20,193 nucleotides of DNA from Tardiphaga sp. Its GTDB lineage: Bacteria > Pseudomonadota > Alphaproteobacteria > Rhizobiales > Xanthobacteraceae. Under the pieces are notes generated by a model. It was not told the DNA's origin, ran no database searches, and saw only the letters and a program-made list of their open reading frames with translations. The position numbers and the translations under genes were made by a program. The stretch lies in contig JAQGJY010000071.1 of NCBI GenBank assembly GCA_028290325.1, forward strand, positions 1-20,193, given 5' to 3'. Shown here piece after piece: positions 1-8,911 of the stretch (the stretch's first letter is position 1; the number at the start of each line of letters is the position of its first letter).

Positions 1-1
1 A

Positions 2-2311
2 TTAAACCACCATCACCGGCTGCGAGCGCCCGGCCTGCTCCTGCGCTTCGACCGCCGCGACGGCCGTCATGTTCAGGATGCCGCGCGCCGTCACCGATGG
101 CGTCAGGATGTGCGCCGGCCGCGACGGCCCGATCAGGATCGGACCGACGGGCAAGGCGTCACCCAGCACCTTGATCATCTGATACGCCGCGTTGGCGGCA
201 TCGAGATTTGGCAGGATCAACACGTTGGCGACGCCGCTCAGGCGCGAATGCGGCAGGATCAACTCGCGCGCCGCTTCCGATAGCGCCGTGTCGCCCTGCA
301 TCTCGCCGTCGGCCTCGATGTTCGGGTGACGCTCGGTGAACAGATTGGCCGCGCGACGCATCTTGCGCGACGACTCGGTATCGTAACTACCGAAATCCGA
401 ATGCGAGACGAAGGCGATCTTCGGCTTGATGTTGAACCGCTGAAGATGCACGGCGGCCTGCGCCGCGATGTCGGACAATTCCTCGGCCGACGGATTCGGC
501 CGCACCTGCGTATCGGCGATGAACACCGCGCCCTTGCTGGTGATGAGCAAGGAGAGCGCGGCGAAATCGCTGACGCCGGACTGATAGCCGATGATCTCGC
601 GGACGTGACGCAGGTGCCGCATATAGCTGCCTTCGACGCCGCAGATCATCGCGTCCGCCTCGCCGCGCATCACCGCCAGCGCGGCGATCACGGTCGCGTT
701 GGTACGGATCGTGGTGCGCGCGACATCGGGCGTCGCGCCGTGTCGGCCGGCGACGTCGATGTAGGACTGCACGTAAGACCGATAGCGCGGATCGTCCTCG
801 GGGTTGATGAGATCGAAATCGGTGCCGGCGCGGATCGCCAGGCCGAAGCGTTTGATGCGCGCTTCGACCACCGACGGGCGCCCGACCAGAATCGGTCGCG
901 CCAGTTTCTCCTCGAGCACCACCTGCGTCGCGCGCAACACGCGCTCGTCCTCGCCCTCGGCGTAGATCACGCGCACCGGCTGCGCCTTGGCCTTGGCGAA
1001 CACCGGCTTCATCACCAGACCGGAGCGGAACGCGAAGCGCTCCAGCACCGCGATGTACTCGTCGAAATCGGTGATCTGCCGGGTCGCGACGCCGGAGTCC
1101 ATGGCCGCCTTGGCGACGGCGGGCGCGATGCGGAGGATGAGACGCGGATCGAATGGCGACGGGATCAACGACCCGACACCGAAGCCCTGCGCCTCGCCGT
1201 TATCGAATCCGGGCGCGACCATGTCGGACGGCGGATCGCGCGCCAGCTGCGCGATCGCATCGACGGCGGCATGCTTCATCGCCTCGTTGATCGCCGTCGC
1301 GCCGACATCGAGCGCGCCCCGGAAGATGAAGGGAAAGCACAGCACGTTGTTGACCTGGTTCGGAAAGTCCGACCGCCCGGTGCAGATCATCGCATCCGGC
1401 CGCGCCTTGCGCGCTTCGTCCGGCATGATTTCCGGATTTGGATTCGCCAGCGCCATCACCAGCGGCTTGTCACCCATCGCTCTGACCATGTCGGGAGACA
1501 GAACGTTCGGCGCGGACAGGCCGAGAAAAATGTCGGCGCCGGGAATGACGTCGGCGAGCGTGCGCTTGTCGGTCTTCTGGGCATAGACCGCCTTCCAGCG
1601 ATCCATCAGCGTATTGCGGCCCTCATGCACGACGCCGTCGATATCGCAGACCCAGATGTTCTTGAGTTGCGCGCCGAGCGAGACCAGCAAATTCAGACAG
1701 GCGATCGCGGCCGCGCCGGCGCCGGAGCAGACGATCTTCACGTCGGCCAGATTTTTGCCGTTCAGCAGCAGCGCGTTCTTGATCGCGGCGCCGACGATGA
1801 TGGCGGTGCCGTGCTGATCGTCATGAAAAACCGGGATCTTCATGCGCGCCTTGAGTTGCGCCTCGATCTCGAAACATTCCGGTCCCTTGATGTCTTCCAG
1901 ATTGATGCCGCCGAAGGTCGGCTCAAGCGCCGCGACCGTTTCGACCACACGCTCGATCGTATCGGCGGCGATCTCGATGTCGAACACGTCGATGCCGGCG
2001 AACTTCTTGAACAGGACCGCCTTGCCTTCCATCACCGGCTTCGACGCCAGCGGACCGATATTGCCGAGCCCGAGCACCGCCGTGCCGTTCGTGACGACGG
2101 CGACAAGATTGCCGCGAATGGTCAGGTTGGCGGCTTCGGCGGGATCGTTGGCGATCGCCATGCAGGCGGCGGCGACGCCCGGCGAATAGGCCAGCGCCAG
2201 ATCGCGCTGGTTGGCGAGCGGCTTGATCGCCTGGATCTCCAGCTTCCCTGGTCTGGGCAGGCGATGATAGGCGAGCGCGGCGGACGACAGATCTTCAGAA
2301 TAAGACGACAT
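2..2311 (-). CDS. maeB: NADP-dependent malic enzyme, hybrid MaeB type (malic enzyme plus phosphotransacetylase-like domain)
   Basis: Oxidative decarboxylation of malate to pyruvate with NADPH formation in the cytosol. The 769-residue product has the malic enzyme core at about residues 15-430, with SPGVA (43-47), GLGNIGPLASKPVMEGK (81-97), the metal-site stretch FGGINLEDIKGPE (133-145), PVFHDDQHGTA (160-170) and a Rossmann GAGAAA (198-203). A phosphotransacetylase-like domain follows from about residue 445 to the end. In characterised MaeB proteins that domain is regulatory, responding to acetyl-CoA, and is not catalytic. The length matches the family's roughly 760 residues. I chose the ATG at 2311 because GGGGGAA precedes it. 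An in-frame TTG at 2335 would add 8 residues and has no better ribosome site. aspS lies 62 bp upstream on the same strand. The stop codon TAA is inside the window, so the gene is complete. Confidence 0.96.
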   Translation of the reverse strand: MSSYSEDLSSAALAYHRLPRPGKLEIQAIKPLANQRDLALAYSPGVAAACMAIANDPAEAANLTIRGNLVAVVTNGTAVLGLGNIGPLASKPVMEGKAVLFKKFAGIDVFDIEIAADTIERVVETVAALEPTFGGINLEDIKGPECFEIEAQLKARMKIPVFHDDQHGTAIIVGAAIKNALLLNGKNLADVKIVCSGAGAAAIACLNLLVSLGAQLKNIWVCDIDGVVHEGRNTLMDRWKAVYAQKTDKRTLADVIPGADIFLGLSAPNVLSPDMVRAMGDKPLVMALANPNPEIMPDEARKARPDAMICTGRSDFPNQVNNVLCFPFIFRGALDVGATAINEAMKHAAVDAIAQLARDPPSDMVAPGFDNGEAQGFGVGSLIPSPFDPRLILRIAPAVAKAAMDSGVATRQITDFDEYIAVLERFAFRSGLVMKPVFAKAKAQPVRVIYAEGEDERVLRATQVVLEEKLARPILVGRPSVVEARIKRFGLAIRAGTDFDLINPEDDPRYRSYVQSYIDVAGRHGATPDVARTTIRTNATVIAALAVMRGEADAMICGVEGSYMRHLRHVREIIGYQSGVSDFAALSLLITSKGAVFIADTQVRPNPSAEELSDIAAQAAVHLQRFNIKPKIAFVSHSDFGSYDTESSRKMRRAANLFTERHPNIEADGEMQGDTALSEAARELILPHSRLSGVANVLILPNLDAANAAYQMIKVLGDALPVGPILIGPSRPAHILTPSVTARGILNMTAVAAVEAQEQAGRSQPVMVV

Positions 2312-2373
2312 GCGTTCCCCCGCGACCTTCACCAAGCCCGATGTGTCGGCGATCCATCAATTTTTGTAAATCG

Positions 2374-4143
2374 TCATTCCGGCAAATTGAGTCGGATGTG
2401 CAAGTCCCGCAGCTGCCTGGGTGCGACATCGGACGGTGCGCCCATCAGAAGGTCCTCCGCGCGCTGGTTCATCGGAAACAGCGAAATCTCGCGCAGGTTG
2501 GTGGTGCCGCATAACAGCATGACGATGCGATCGACGCCGGCGGCCATGCCGCCATGCGGCGGCGCGCCGTACTGGAAGGCGCGGTACATGCCACCGAACC
2601 GCTCGATCACGTCGCTCTCACCGTAGCCCGCGATTTCGAACGCCTTGACCATCGCCTCGGGGCGATGATTGCGGATGCCGCCCGAGGCGATCTCGAAACC
2701 GTTGCAGCTGATGTCATACTGAAACGCCTTGATGGTCAGCGGGTCCTGCGTGTTGAGCGCGTCGAGGCCGCCTTGCGGCATCGAGAACGGGTTGTGGGAG
2801 AAATCGACCTTCTTGTCGTCCTCGTTATATTCGTACATCGGGAAATCGACGATCCATGCGAGCTTGAACTGGTCCTTGTCGATCAGTTTCAACTCCTCGC
2901 CGACTTTCGTCCGCGCAAGCCCTGCGAATTTGTAGAATTTCGCCGGATCGCCCGCGACGAAGAACGCGGCGTCGCCGGCCTTCAGGCCCAATGCTGCGCG
3001 GATCGCCTCGGTGCGCTCCGGACCGATGTTGTTGGCGAGCGGGCCGGCGCCCTCGCCACCCTCACGCCACATGATGTAGCCGAGGCCGGGCTGACCTTCG
3101 CCCTGCGCCCACGAATTCATGCGATCGCAAAACGCGCGACTGCCGCCGCCGGTGCCCGGGATCGCCCAGACCTGATTGCGGCTGTCTTCCAGCATCCGCG
3201 CGAACACCTTGAAGTTCGAGCCACGGAAATGCTCGGACACGTCCTGCATCTCGATCGGGTTGCGCAGGTCCGGCTTGTCGGTGCCGTACTTTTTCATCGA
3301 GTCCGCATAAGCGATGCGCGGCCAGTCTTTCGTCACCGGCTTGCCCTTGGCGAATTCCTCGAACACGCCGGTGATGACCGGCTGCACGGCGGCGAACACG
3401 TCGTCCTGCTCGACGAAGCTCATCTCCAGATCGAGCTGGTAGAATTCGCCCGGCAGCCGGTCGGCGCGCGGATCCTCGTCGCGGAAGCACGGCGCGATCT
3501 GGAAATAGCGATCGAAGCCGGACATCATCAGCAATTGCTTATATTGCTGCGGTGCCTGCGGCAGCGCGTAGAACTTGCCGGGATGAATCCGCGACGGCAC
3601 CAGAAAATCGCGCGCGCCTTCCGGTGACGACGCGGTCAGGATCGGGGTCTGGAATTCGAAGAAGCCCTGCTCCTTCATCCGCTTCCGCATCGAATCGACG
3701 ATCGCGCCGCGGGTCATGATGTTCTGATGCAGCTTCTCGCGACGCAAATCGAGGAAGCGATATTTCAGCCGGATGTCCTCCGGATATTCCAGATCGCCGA
3801 ACACCGGCAGCGGCAGTTCCAGCGCCGGGCCGAGCACCTCGATCTCGGTGATGTACAATTCGACCGCGCCGGTCGGCAGGTCGGAATTCTCCGTGCCTCC
3901 TGGCCGGCGACGCACCTTGCCGTCGATCCGCACCACCCATTCGGCGCGCAGCGTCTCGGCCAGCTTGAAGGCCGGCGAATCCGGATCGGCGACGCATTGC
4001 GTCAGCCCGTAATGGTCGCGCAGATCGATGAACAGCACGCCGCCATGGTCGCGGATGCGATGGCACCAGCCGGACAGTCGAACGGATTGGTCGATGTGGC
4101 TGTCGCGGAGCGCGCCGCAAGTATGGGACCGATAGCGATGCAT
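2374..4143 (-). CDS. aspS: Aspartyl-tRNA synthetase, probably non-discriminating (Asp/Asn)
   Basis: Class II synthetase of 589 residues that charges tRNA-Asp and probably also tRNA-Asn. The N-terminal OB-fold anticodon domain covers about residues 1-110. The catalytic domain follows, with class II motif 2 at FRDEDPRADR (220-229) and a motif 3 region near GGMAAGVDRIVMLL close to the C-terminus. The bacterial GAD insertion domain fits between them by length. The anticodon domain reads RDHGG (31-35) where E. coli has RDLGS, and has a GG pair at 82-83. These are features described for relaxed-specificity AspRS that work with GatCAB. The ATG at 4143 is preceded by AAGGA at 6-nt spacing. maeB follows 62 bp downstream, and a chemoreceptor gene is divergent upstream. 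Confidence 0.97.
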   Translation of the reverse strand: MHRYRSHTCGALRDSHIDQSVRLSGWCHRIRDHGGVLFIDLRDHYGLTQCVADPDSPAFKLAETLRAEWVVRIDGKVRRRPGGTENSDLPTGAVELYITEIEVLGPALELPLPVFGDLEYPEDIRLKYRFLDLRREKLHQNIMTRGAIVDSMRKRMKEQGFFEFQTPILTASSPEGARDFLVPSRIHPGKFYALPQAPQQYKQLLMMSGFDRYFQIAPCFRDEDPRADRLPGEFYQLDLEMSFVEQDDVFAAVQPVITGVFEEFAKGKPVTKDWPRIAYADSMKKYGTDKPDLRNPIEMQDVSEHFRGSNFKVFARMLEDSRNQVWAIPGTGGGSRAFCDRMNSWAQGEGQPGLGYIMWREGGEGAGPLANNIGPERTEAIRAALGLKAGDAAFFVAGDPAKFYKFAGLARTKVGEELKLIDKDQFKLAWIVDFPMYEYNEDDKKVDFSHNPFSMPQGGLDALNTQDPLTIKAFQYDISCNGFEIASGGIRNHRPEAMVKAFEIAGYGESDVIERFGGMYRAFQYGAPPHGGMAAGVDRIVMLLCGTTNLREISLFPMNQRAEDLLMGAPSDVAPRQLRDLHIRLNLPE

Positions 4144-4273
4144 GGTAATCCTTGGAAATCCTGATTGCCGCCAGAGGGCAGAATCGGCGGTTGCAGGGGC
4201 GGCCGGCCGGCGTCGGTTTACCCGAGCGAGCCCGGCGCGGCAACGTCATAGGCTAAAGTCGATGCCGGCACTT

Positions 4274-4302
4274 ATTACAACTCTTTACCAATTCTTGAGC
4301 AA
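4274..4302 (-). promoter_or_regulatory. Candidate sigma70 promoter for aspS
   Basis: Read on the minus strand, TTGCTC (4297-4302) is followed after exactly 17 bases by TGTAAT (4274-4279), which differs from TATAAT at one position. It lies about 125 bp upstream of the aspS ATG in the 216-bp gap shared with the divergent chemoreceptor gene. The -35 box is poor, so this is a candidate only. I saw no convincing promoter for the chemoreceptor in the same gap. Confidence 0.3.
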
Positions 4303-4359
4303 AACGGACCACGGTAGGCTGTGGCCCTCAACAGGGCGTTTATCCCTGGAGAGACATCC

Positions 4360-6039
4360 GTGCTCGCAAAGTACCCGATCAGGACCAAGCTGCTGGTTCT
4401 CGTCTCGTTTCTCATTCTGACGATGGCCGGTCTTGGCGGCCTCGCTTTTGTGCAGATGCGGGCGATCGACGCCTCCGTGCAGGATATCCAGACGAACTGG
4501 CTGCCGAGCGTGCGCTGGATCGGCGAAATGCGAGTCCAATCAGCCCGCTATCGCGCGGTTTTACGGGATCATCTGCTGGTCACCAACGCCGAGCGCGCCG
4601 CCGTCGACACCAATCTGGCCGCCCGCAAGGCCGATTACGATAGTGCCGCCGCGCGCTACGAGCCGCTGATCACCTCCGCCGTGGAGCGCGATCTGGCCAA
4701 CCAGGTCAAGGCGTCCTGGGCGACCTTCATCGAGGCTTCCGAAACCGTCCGCGTCGCGGCCATCAAAGGCGACCTCGCCACCGCCAAGGCGATGAATGCC
4801 AGCAAGGTCGTTCCGACCGGCCGCGCGATGGATGGGCTGCTGGCGAAGCTTGTCGAGTTGAACGACAAGGGCGCGGCACAGGCCGGCCAGACCGCCGACG
4901 AGGTCTATGCCCGCGGCACGCTCATGACGCTGATCATTCTCGGTGTGGCGCTGGTCCTCGGCAGCGGCGCCGCGGCCTGGCTAATGCGCGACTTCCGTCA
5001 GGGCATCGACTCGATGCTGAAACCGATGAGCGCCTTGACCGGCGGCGATCTCGCGGTTGCGATCCCGCATCAGGGCTTGCAGACCGAGATCGGCCGCATC
5101 GCCGACTCGCTGCAGATCTTCAAGCAGGCGCTGGTCGCCAAGGCGCAGTCCGATGCCGACGCGATGTCCAAGGCCCATGTCCAGACCGCCCGCGCGGCGC
5201 ATATCGGCCGAATTACGGAGCATTTCGAAGGCATGATCGGCGAGATCGTCGGAACGCTGTCGTCGGCTTCGACCGAGCTGGAAGCCTCGGCGAAGTCCTT
5301 GACGCAGACGTCCGATACCACGATGGCGCTGTCGAATTCCGCGACCTCGAATTCGAATTCGGTATCGGAAAACATCCAGTCGGTCGCCGCCGCCACCGAG
5401 GAAATCACCGCGTCGGTCAACGAAATCAGCCGGCAGGTGCAGGAATCCAGCCGGATCGCCAACAACGCCGTGGCCCAGGCCCATCGCACCGATGAGAGCA
5501 TCGCGCGGCTGTCCGAAGCCACCAACCGGATCGACAGCGTCGTGAAACTCATCACCGAAATCGCCGAGCAGACCAACCTTCTGGCGCTCAACGCCACGAT
5601 CGAAGCGGCCCGGGCCGGCGATGCCGGCCGTGGCTTCGCCGTCGTCGCCTCCGAGGTCAAGGCGCTAGCCGCCCAGACGGCGCGGGCGACCGACGAGATC
5701 GCCGCGCAGATCGCGGAGATGCAGACCGCCAGCGCCGAAACCGTCGTAACCATCCGCGAGGTCTCGACGACCATCACGCTGATGTCGGAAGTGTCCTGCG
5801 CGATCGCCGCCGCCGTCGAGGAACAGGGGGCGGCGACGCAGGAAATCGCCCGCAGCGCACAATTGTCCGCCCAGCTCAGCGCGCGGGTCGCCAGCGAGGT
5901 CACCGAGGTCAACGAGGGATCGAGCCAGACCAGCTTCGCCTCGGGCCATGTGCTCGACGCCGCGCAGTCGCTTTCGGTCCAGAGCGTCCACCTCAGGACC
6001 GAAGTGGACAAGTTCCTCGACAGCGTCCGCGCGGCCTGA
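4360..6039 (+). CDS. Transmembrane methyl-accepting chemotaxis protein
   Basis: Chemoreceptor of 559 residues that would pass a periplasmic signal to CheA/CheW. TM1 is at about 10-32. A helical, four-helix-bundle-like periplasmic domain covers 33-185. TM2 is at 186-209, HAMP at about 210-265, and the cytoplasmic signalling coiled coil at about 290-540. The hairpin tip is canonical (EIAEQTNLLALNATIEAARAG at 400-420, then GRGFAVVASEVKALA). The chain ends in DSVRAA with no CheR/CheB-tethering pentapeptide. I chose the GTG at 4360 because GGAGAG sits just upstream and TM1 follows at once. An in-frame GTG at 4321 would add 13 polar residues. No che gene is nearby, so it looks like an orphan receptor, and its ligand cannot be read from the sequence. 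Confidence 0.93.
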   Translation: MLAKYPIRTKLLVLVSFLILTMAGLGGLAFVQMRAIDASVQDIQTNWLPSVRWIGEMRVQSARYRAVLRDHLLVTNAERAAVDTNLAARKADYDSAAARYEPLITSAVERDLANQVKASWATFIEASETVRVAAIKGDLATAKAMNASKVVPTGRAMDGLLAKLVELNDKGAAQAGQTADEVYARGTLMTLIILGVALVLGSGAAAWLMRDFRQGIDSMLKPMSALTGGDLAVAIPHQGLQTEIGRIADSLQIFKQALVAKAQSDADAMSKAHVQTARAAHIGRITEHFEGMIGEIVGTLSSASTELEASAKSLTQTSDTTMALSNSATSNSNSVSENIQSVAAATEEITASVNEISRQVQESSRIANNAVAQAHRTDESIARLSEATNRIDSVVKLITEIAEQTNLLALNATIEAARAGDAGRGFAVVASEVKALAAQTARATDEIAAQIAEMQTASAETVVTIREVSTTITLMSEVSCAIAAAVEEQGAATQEIARSAQLSAQLSARVASEVTEVNEGSSQTSFASGHVLDAAQSLSVQSVHLRTEVDKFLDSVRAA

Positions 6040-6055
6040 TCGGCCTTGAAACCGG

Positions 6056-6077
6056 GGTGTGGCCCGCCGGCCAGACC
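6056..6077 (+). terminator. Possible stem-loop downstream of the chemoreceptor gene
   Basis: GGTGTGGCC (6056-6064) and GGCCAGACC (6069-6077) form a 9-bp stem with one mismatch around a CGCC loop, 17 bases after the stop codon. No T-run follows, so it is at best a weak or Rho-assisted terminator. Confidence 0.3.
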
Positions 6078-6143
6078 GTCCTCCCGAGCATCCCGATTCG
6101 CATTTTGCGGCGCAACGCAAGTGCCAAATTCGCGCGGCGACCC

Positions 6144-6189
6144 TTGACACATAAGCGTTTTCAGCAGAACGCCATTCAAAACCGAATGG
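6144..6189 (+). promoter_or_regulatory. Candidate -35 box and leader palindrome in front of rnd
   Basis: A perfect TTGACA lies at 6144-6149, but the matching -10 region (about 6167-6172, GAACGC) is poor. Just before the start codon, CCATTC (6172-6177) and GAATGG (6184-6189) form a perfect 6-bp inverted repeat with a 6-base spacer. It ends 7 bases before the rnd ATG, where a ribosome site would sit. This could be a promoter plus an operator or RNA hairpin. The assignment is inference. Confidence 0.3.
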
Positions 6190-6196
6190 ACCGTTC

Positions 6197-7348
6197 ATGG
6201 ATCTGATTACGACCACCGACCAGCTCGCTGCCGCCTGTGACCGCCTGTCCAAACACTGGATCGTCACCGTCGATACCGAGTTCCTGCGCGAGACCACCTA
6301 CTACCCCCTGCTCTGCGTCGTTCAGATGGCCAGCGCCGACGAAGCCGTCGTCGTCGATACGCTGGCCGAGGGCATCGACCTGGCGCCGTTCTTCGCGCTG
6401 ATGTCGAACCCGAACGTGCTGAAGGTATTCCATGCCGCCCGGCAGGACATCGAGATCGTCTGGCACCGCGCCGGCATCGTCCCGCAGCCGATCTTCGACA
6501 CACAGGTCGCGGCCATGGTGCTCGGCTATGGCGACAGCATCGCCTACGACCAGCTCGTCGAGCGCATCACCGGCCACCGGCCCGACAAGACCCATCGCTT
6601 CACCGACTGGTCGCATCGCCCGCTCACCGAGGAACAGATGCACTATGCGGTGTCCGACGTGACGCATCTGCGCGACGTGTTCGCGGCTCTCGATGCCGAC
6701 CTGAAAAAGCGCGGTCGCAGCGAATGGGTCTCCGAGGAGATGGAAGTCCTGACCTCGCCGAAGACCTACGACTTCCACCCCGAGCGCGCGTGGGAACGAT
6801 TAAAGACCCGCGTCCGCAAGCCGAAGGAACTGGCGGTCCTGATGGAGGTCGCGGCGTGGCGCGAGCAGGAAGCGCAGAGCCGCGACGTGCCGCGCTCGCG
6901 CGTGCTGAAGGACGACGCCGTCGGCGACATTGCCACGCATGCGCCGACGTCGCTCGAGCGGCTCGCCAATCTACGCTCGCTGCCGAAAGGTTTCGACCGC
7001 TCGAAATGGGGCGCCGACATCGTCGCCGCCGTGCAACGCGGCGTCGCGCGCGATGTCTCGACATTGCCGAAGATCGAGAAGCCGCGCGGCAATACCAATG
7101 GCGCCGCGATCGTCGAATTGCTCAAGGTGCTGCTGCGGATGACGTCGGAGCGCCACGCGGTCGCGAGCAAGGTGATTGCCACTGTGGACGACCTCGAACA
7201 GATCGCCAACGATGACGATGCCGATGTCGGTGCCCTGCGCGGGTGGCGGCGTGAATTGTTCGGCGAGGCGGCGCTCGCCCTCAAGCATGGTCGGCTCGCG
7301 CTGGCGATCGAAAAGGGCCGCGTCGTGCGGGTCGATCGGGAGACGTAA
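6197..7348 (+). CDS. rnd: Ribonuclease D
   Basis: A 3'-5' exoribonuclease that trims the 3' ends of tRNA precursors and other stable RNAs. The 383-residue protein has a DEDDy exonuclease domain with D26 and E28 in VDTEFLRE, D84 in HAARQDIE, and Y150 with D154 in HYAVSDVTHLRD. HRDC-type helical regions follow, the first around residues 200-290, and the length is normal for RNase D. The ATG at 6197 begins the conserved MDLITTTDQLAAAC start. Its ribosome site is weak, and a small palindrome overlaps that position. The gene is convergent with the exopolyphosphatase gene, with 33 bp between the stop codons. That gap holds only a short GC-rich inverted repeat. Confidence 0.95.
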   Translation: MDLITTTDQLAAACDRLSKHWIVTVDTEFLRETTYYPLLCVVQMASADEAVVVDTLAEGIDLAPFFALMSNPNVLKVFHAARQDIEIVWHRAGIVPQPIFDTQVAAMVLGYGDSIAYDQLVERITGHRPDKTHRFTDWSHRPLTEEQMHYAVSDVTHLRDVFAALDADLKKRGRSEWVSEEMEVLTSPKTYDFHPERAWERLKTRVRKPKELAVLMEVAAWREQEAQSRDVPRSRVLKDDAVGDIATHAPTSLERLANLRSLPKGFDRSKWGADIVAAVQRGVARDVSTLPKIEKPRGNTNGAAIVELLKVLLRMTSERHAVASKVIATVDDLEQIANDDDADVGALRGWRRELFGEAALALKHGRLALAIEKGRVVRVDRET

Positions 7349-7381
7349 GGACGATCAGAGGCGGTCATTCGGTGCCGCCGA

Positions 7382-8899
7382 TCACTGCCTGACGATCGCG
7401 CCGGTTTTTCCGACCAGCCGGGCCAATTGCTTGAAGCGGCTGCCGACGCGGTCGGCGACCAGATCGACCATGCGATGCTCGAAGATCAAATTCAGCTTGC
7501 GTTCCTGGGCGCTGAAATTCGTCGCCGGCAAGACCCCCGGCTGCGCCGCCGAAATCAGATGCGCGACGCGAAACGCCGCGCCCAATATTTTGGCGCGTTC
7601 GACTTGGGCGAGCGAGACCAGCGCGCGGATCGGCGCCGGCGGCTCGTTCTGATCGGCCAGGCCCGCATAACGATAGAACACCGACAGCGCCAGAAACGCG
7701 CGGTCCTGATGTCCGACCGCGCCGAAATTGCCGTTGGTGATCAGATTGAGCGTCTGCTCGCCGCGATGGTCGGGATGCGCGCGCCAGCCGATGTCGGACA
7801 ACAGGCACGCCGCGTGGCGCAGCCGCTTATCGTCCGGCGTCTCCTTCAGCTTGGACACGCGGACGAAGCGATCGGTCCAGCCGATCAGTTCCTCGCCGTG
7901 CCTCGCCGATCGCGACAGCAGTCCGTTCAGCGTTCGCGCGGCACAGATCAAGCCGTCTTCGGCGCGCTTGGCCGGCGGCAGCTTCTCGTACAACAGACCC
8001 TCGCGCACGCCGAACGTCGAAAACACGATCGTCGTCGGTTTGGCGAGACGGATGATATTTTCCAGCACCAAAGCCGCATAAGTCAGCAGCGGTCGGCGGG
8101 CTTCAGCGACGGCCTCGATGTCGGCCAGAATGTTGCCGGCGGCCAACCGGCGGAGGCGCCGCACGAAATCCAGCGCCTCGGCGGCTGGAATCGAATAGCC
8201 GTGCATGACACGCAGCGGATAACCGCTCTGGATAATGTGGATGCGCGCCAAGGCGCGCCATGTGCCGCCGACGGCGTAGAAATTCCGGCCCTCGCCCGCG
8301 GCGAGCTGCGGCACACCCGCGAGCGCGGTCTTGACGATGCGCTCGGCGCGCTTCGACGACCGATGCGACGCATCCTGCAACGCCAGCGATCCAAGCGGCA
8401 GCGTGATTCCGGTGCGGATCCGGTGGCCCTTGACGTCGACCAATTCGAGCGAGCCGCCGCCGAGATCGCCAACCAGACCGTCGGGTTTATAGATACCGGA
8501 AATGACACCGAGCGCCGACAGCCTCGCCTCGCGCGGCCCGGAAATGATCGCGATCGCGACGCCGCAGATGCGTTCGGCGCTGGCGATGAAATCCGCGCCG
8601 TTGCTGGCGTCGCGGCACGCGGCGGTCGCCACCGCGTAAATCTTGCCGACCTTCATCAGCTTGCAAAGCGCGCTGAACCGCTTCAGCGCGGCGAGCGCCT
8701 TTTGCACCGCGTCGTCGGCCAGCAATCCGGTCGATTGCACCTCGCGGCCGAGCCCGCACAGGTTCTTTTCGTTGAACACCGTGACCAGGCTGCGCGACAT
8801 CGATTCGTAAACGACGAGACGAACGGAATTCGAGCCGATGTCGATGACGGCAACGCTCGGTCGCCGGGCGGGGGGCCGTTTGACGACCGATCGTTTCAC
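7382..8899 (-). CDS. ppx: Exopolyphosphatase / GppA-family phosphatase (Ppx/GppA)
   Basis: Hydrolyses terminal phosphate from polyphosphate and possibly pppGpp. The family covers both activities and the sequence does not separate them. The 505-residue protein has the ASKHA phosphate-1 motif VIDIGSNSVRL (18-28), TAACRDASNG (92-101), and the phosphate-2 motif GDLGGGSLEL (144-153). A C-terminal HD-like helical domain fits the alphaproteobacterial long form. Where E. coli Ppx has G-x-E-E-A-R around its catalytic Glu, this protein reads GPREAR (121-126). One Glu (E124) is kept and the one before it is Arg. The GTG start at 8899 lies 12 bp after the ppk stop, so the two are almost certainly cotranscribed. 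This pairs polyphosphate synthesis with its breakdown. Confidence 0.94.
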   Translation of the reverse strand: MKRSVVKRPPARRPSVAVIDIGSNSVRLVVYESMSRSLVTVFNEKNLCGLGREVQSTGLLADDAVQKALAALKRFSALCKLMKVGKIYAVATAACRDASNGADFIASAERICGVAIAIISGPREARLSALGVISGIYKPDGLVGDLGGGSLELVDVKGHRIRTGITLPLGSLALQDASHRSSKRAERIVKTALAGVPQLAAGEGRNFYAVGGTWRALARIHIIQSGYPLRVMHGYSIPAAEALDFVRRLRRLAAGNILADIEAVAEARRPLLTYAALVLENIIRLAKPTTIVFSTFGVREGLLYEKLPPAKRAEDGLICAARTLNGLLSRSARHGEELIGWTDRFVRVSKLKETPDDKRLRHAACLLSDIGWRAHPDHRGEQTLNLITNGNFGAVGHQDRAFLALSVFYRYAGLADQNEPPAPIRALVSLAQVERAKILGAAFRVAHLISAAQPGVLPATNFSAQERKLNLIFEHRMVDLVADRVGSRFKQLARLVGKTGAIVRQ

Positions 8900-8911
8900 G
8901 ACAGACCTAGA

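Noticed and set aside
326..2626. 766-residue open frame on the plus strand opposite maeB and the end of aspS
   Set aside because: Arg/His/Asp-rich composition typical of antisense frames in high-GC genes, no recognisable domain, and the opposite strand is clearly MaeB.
7360..7379. GGCGG and CCGCC inverted repeat between rnd and ppx as a bidirectional terminator
   Set aside because: Only 5 bp of pairing, a 10-base loop and no T-run on either strand.
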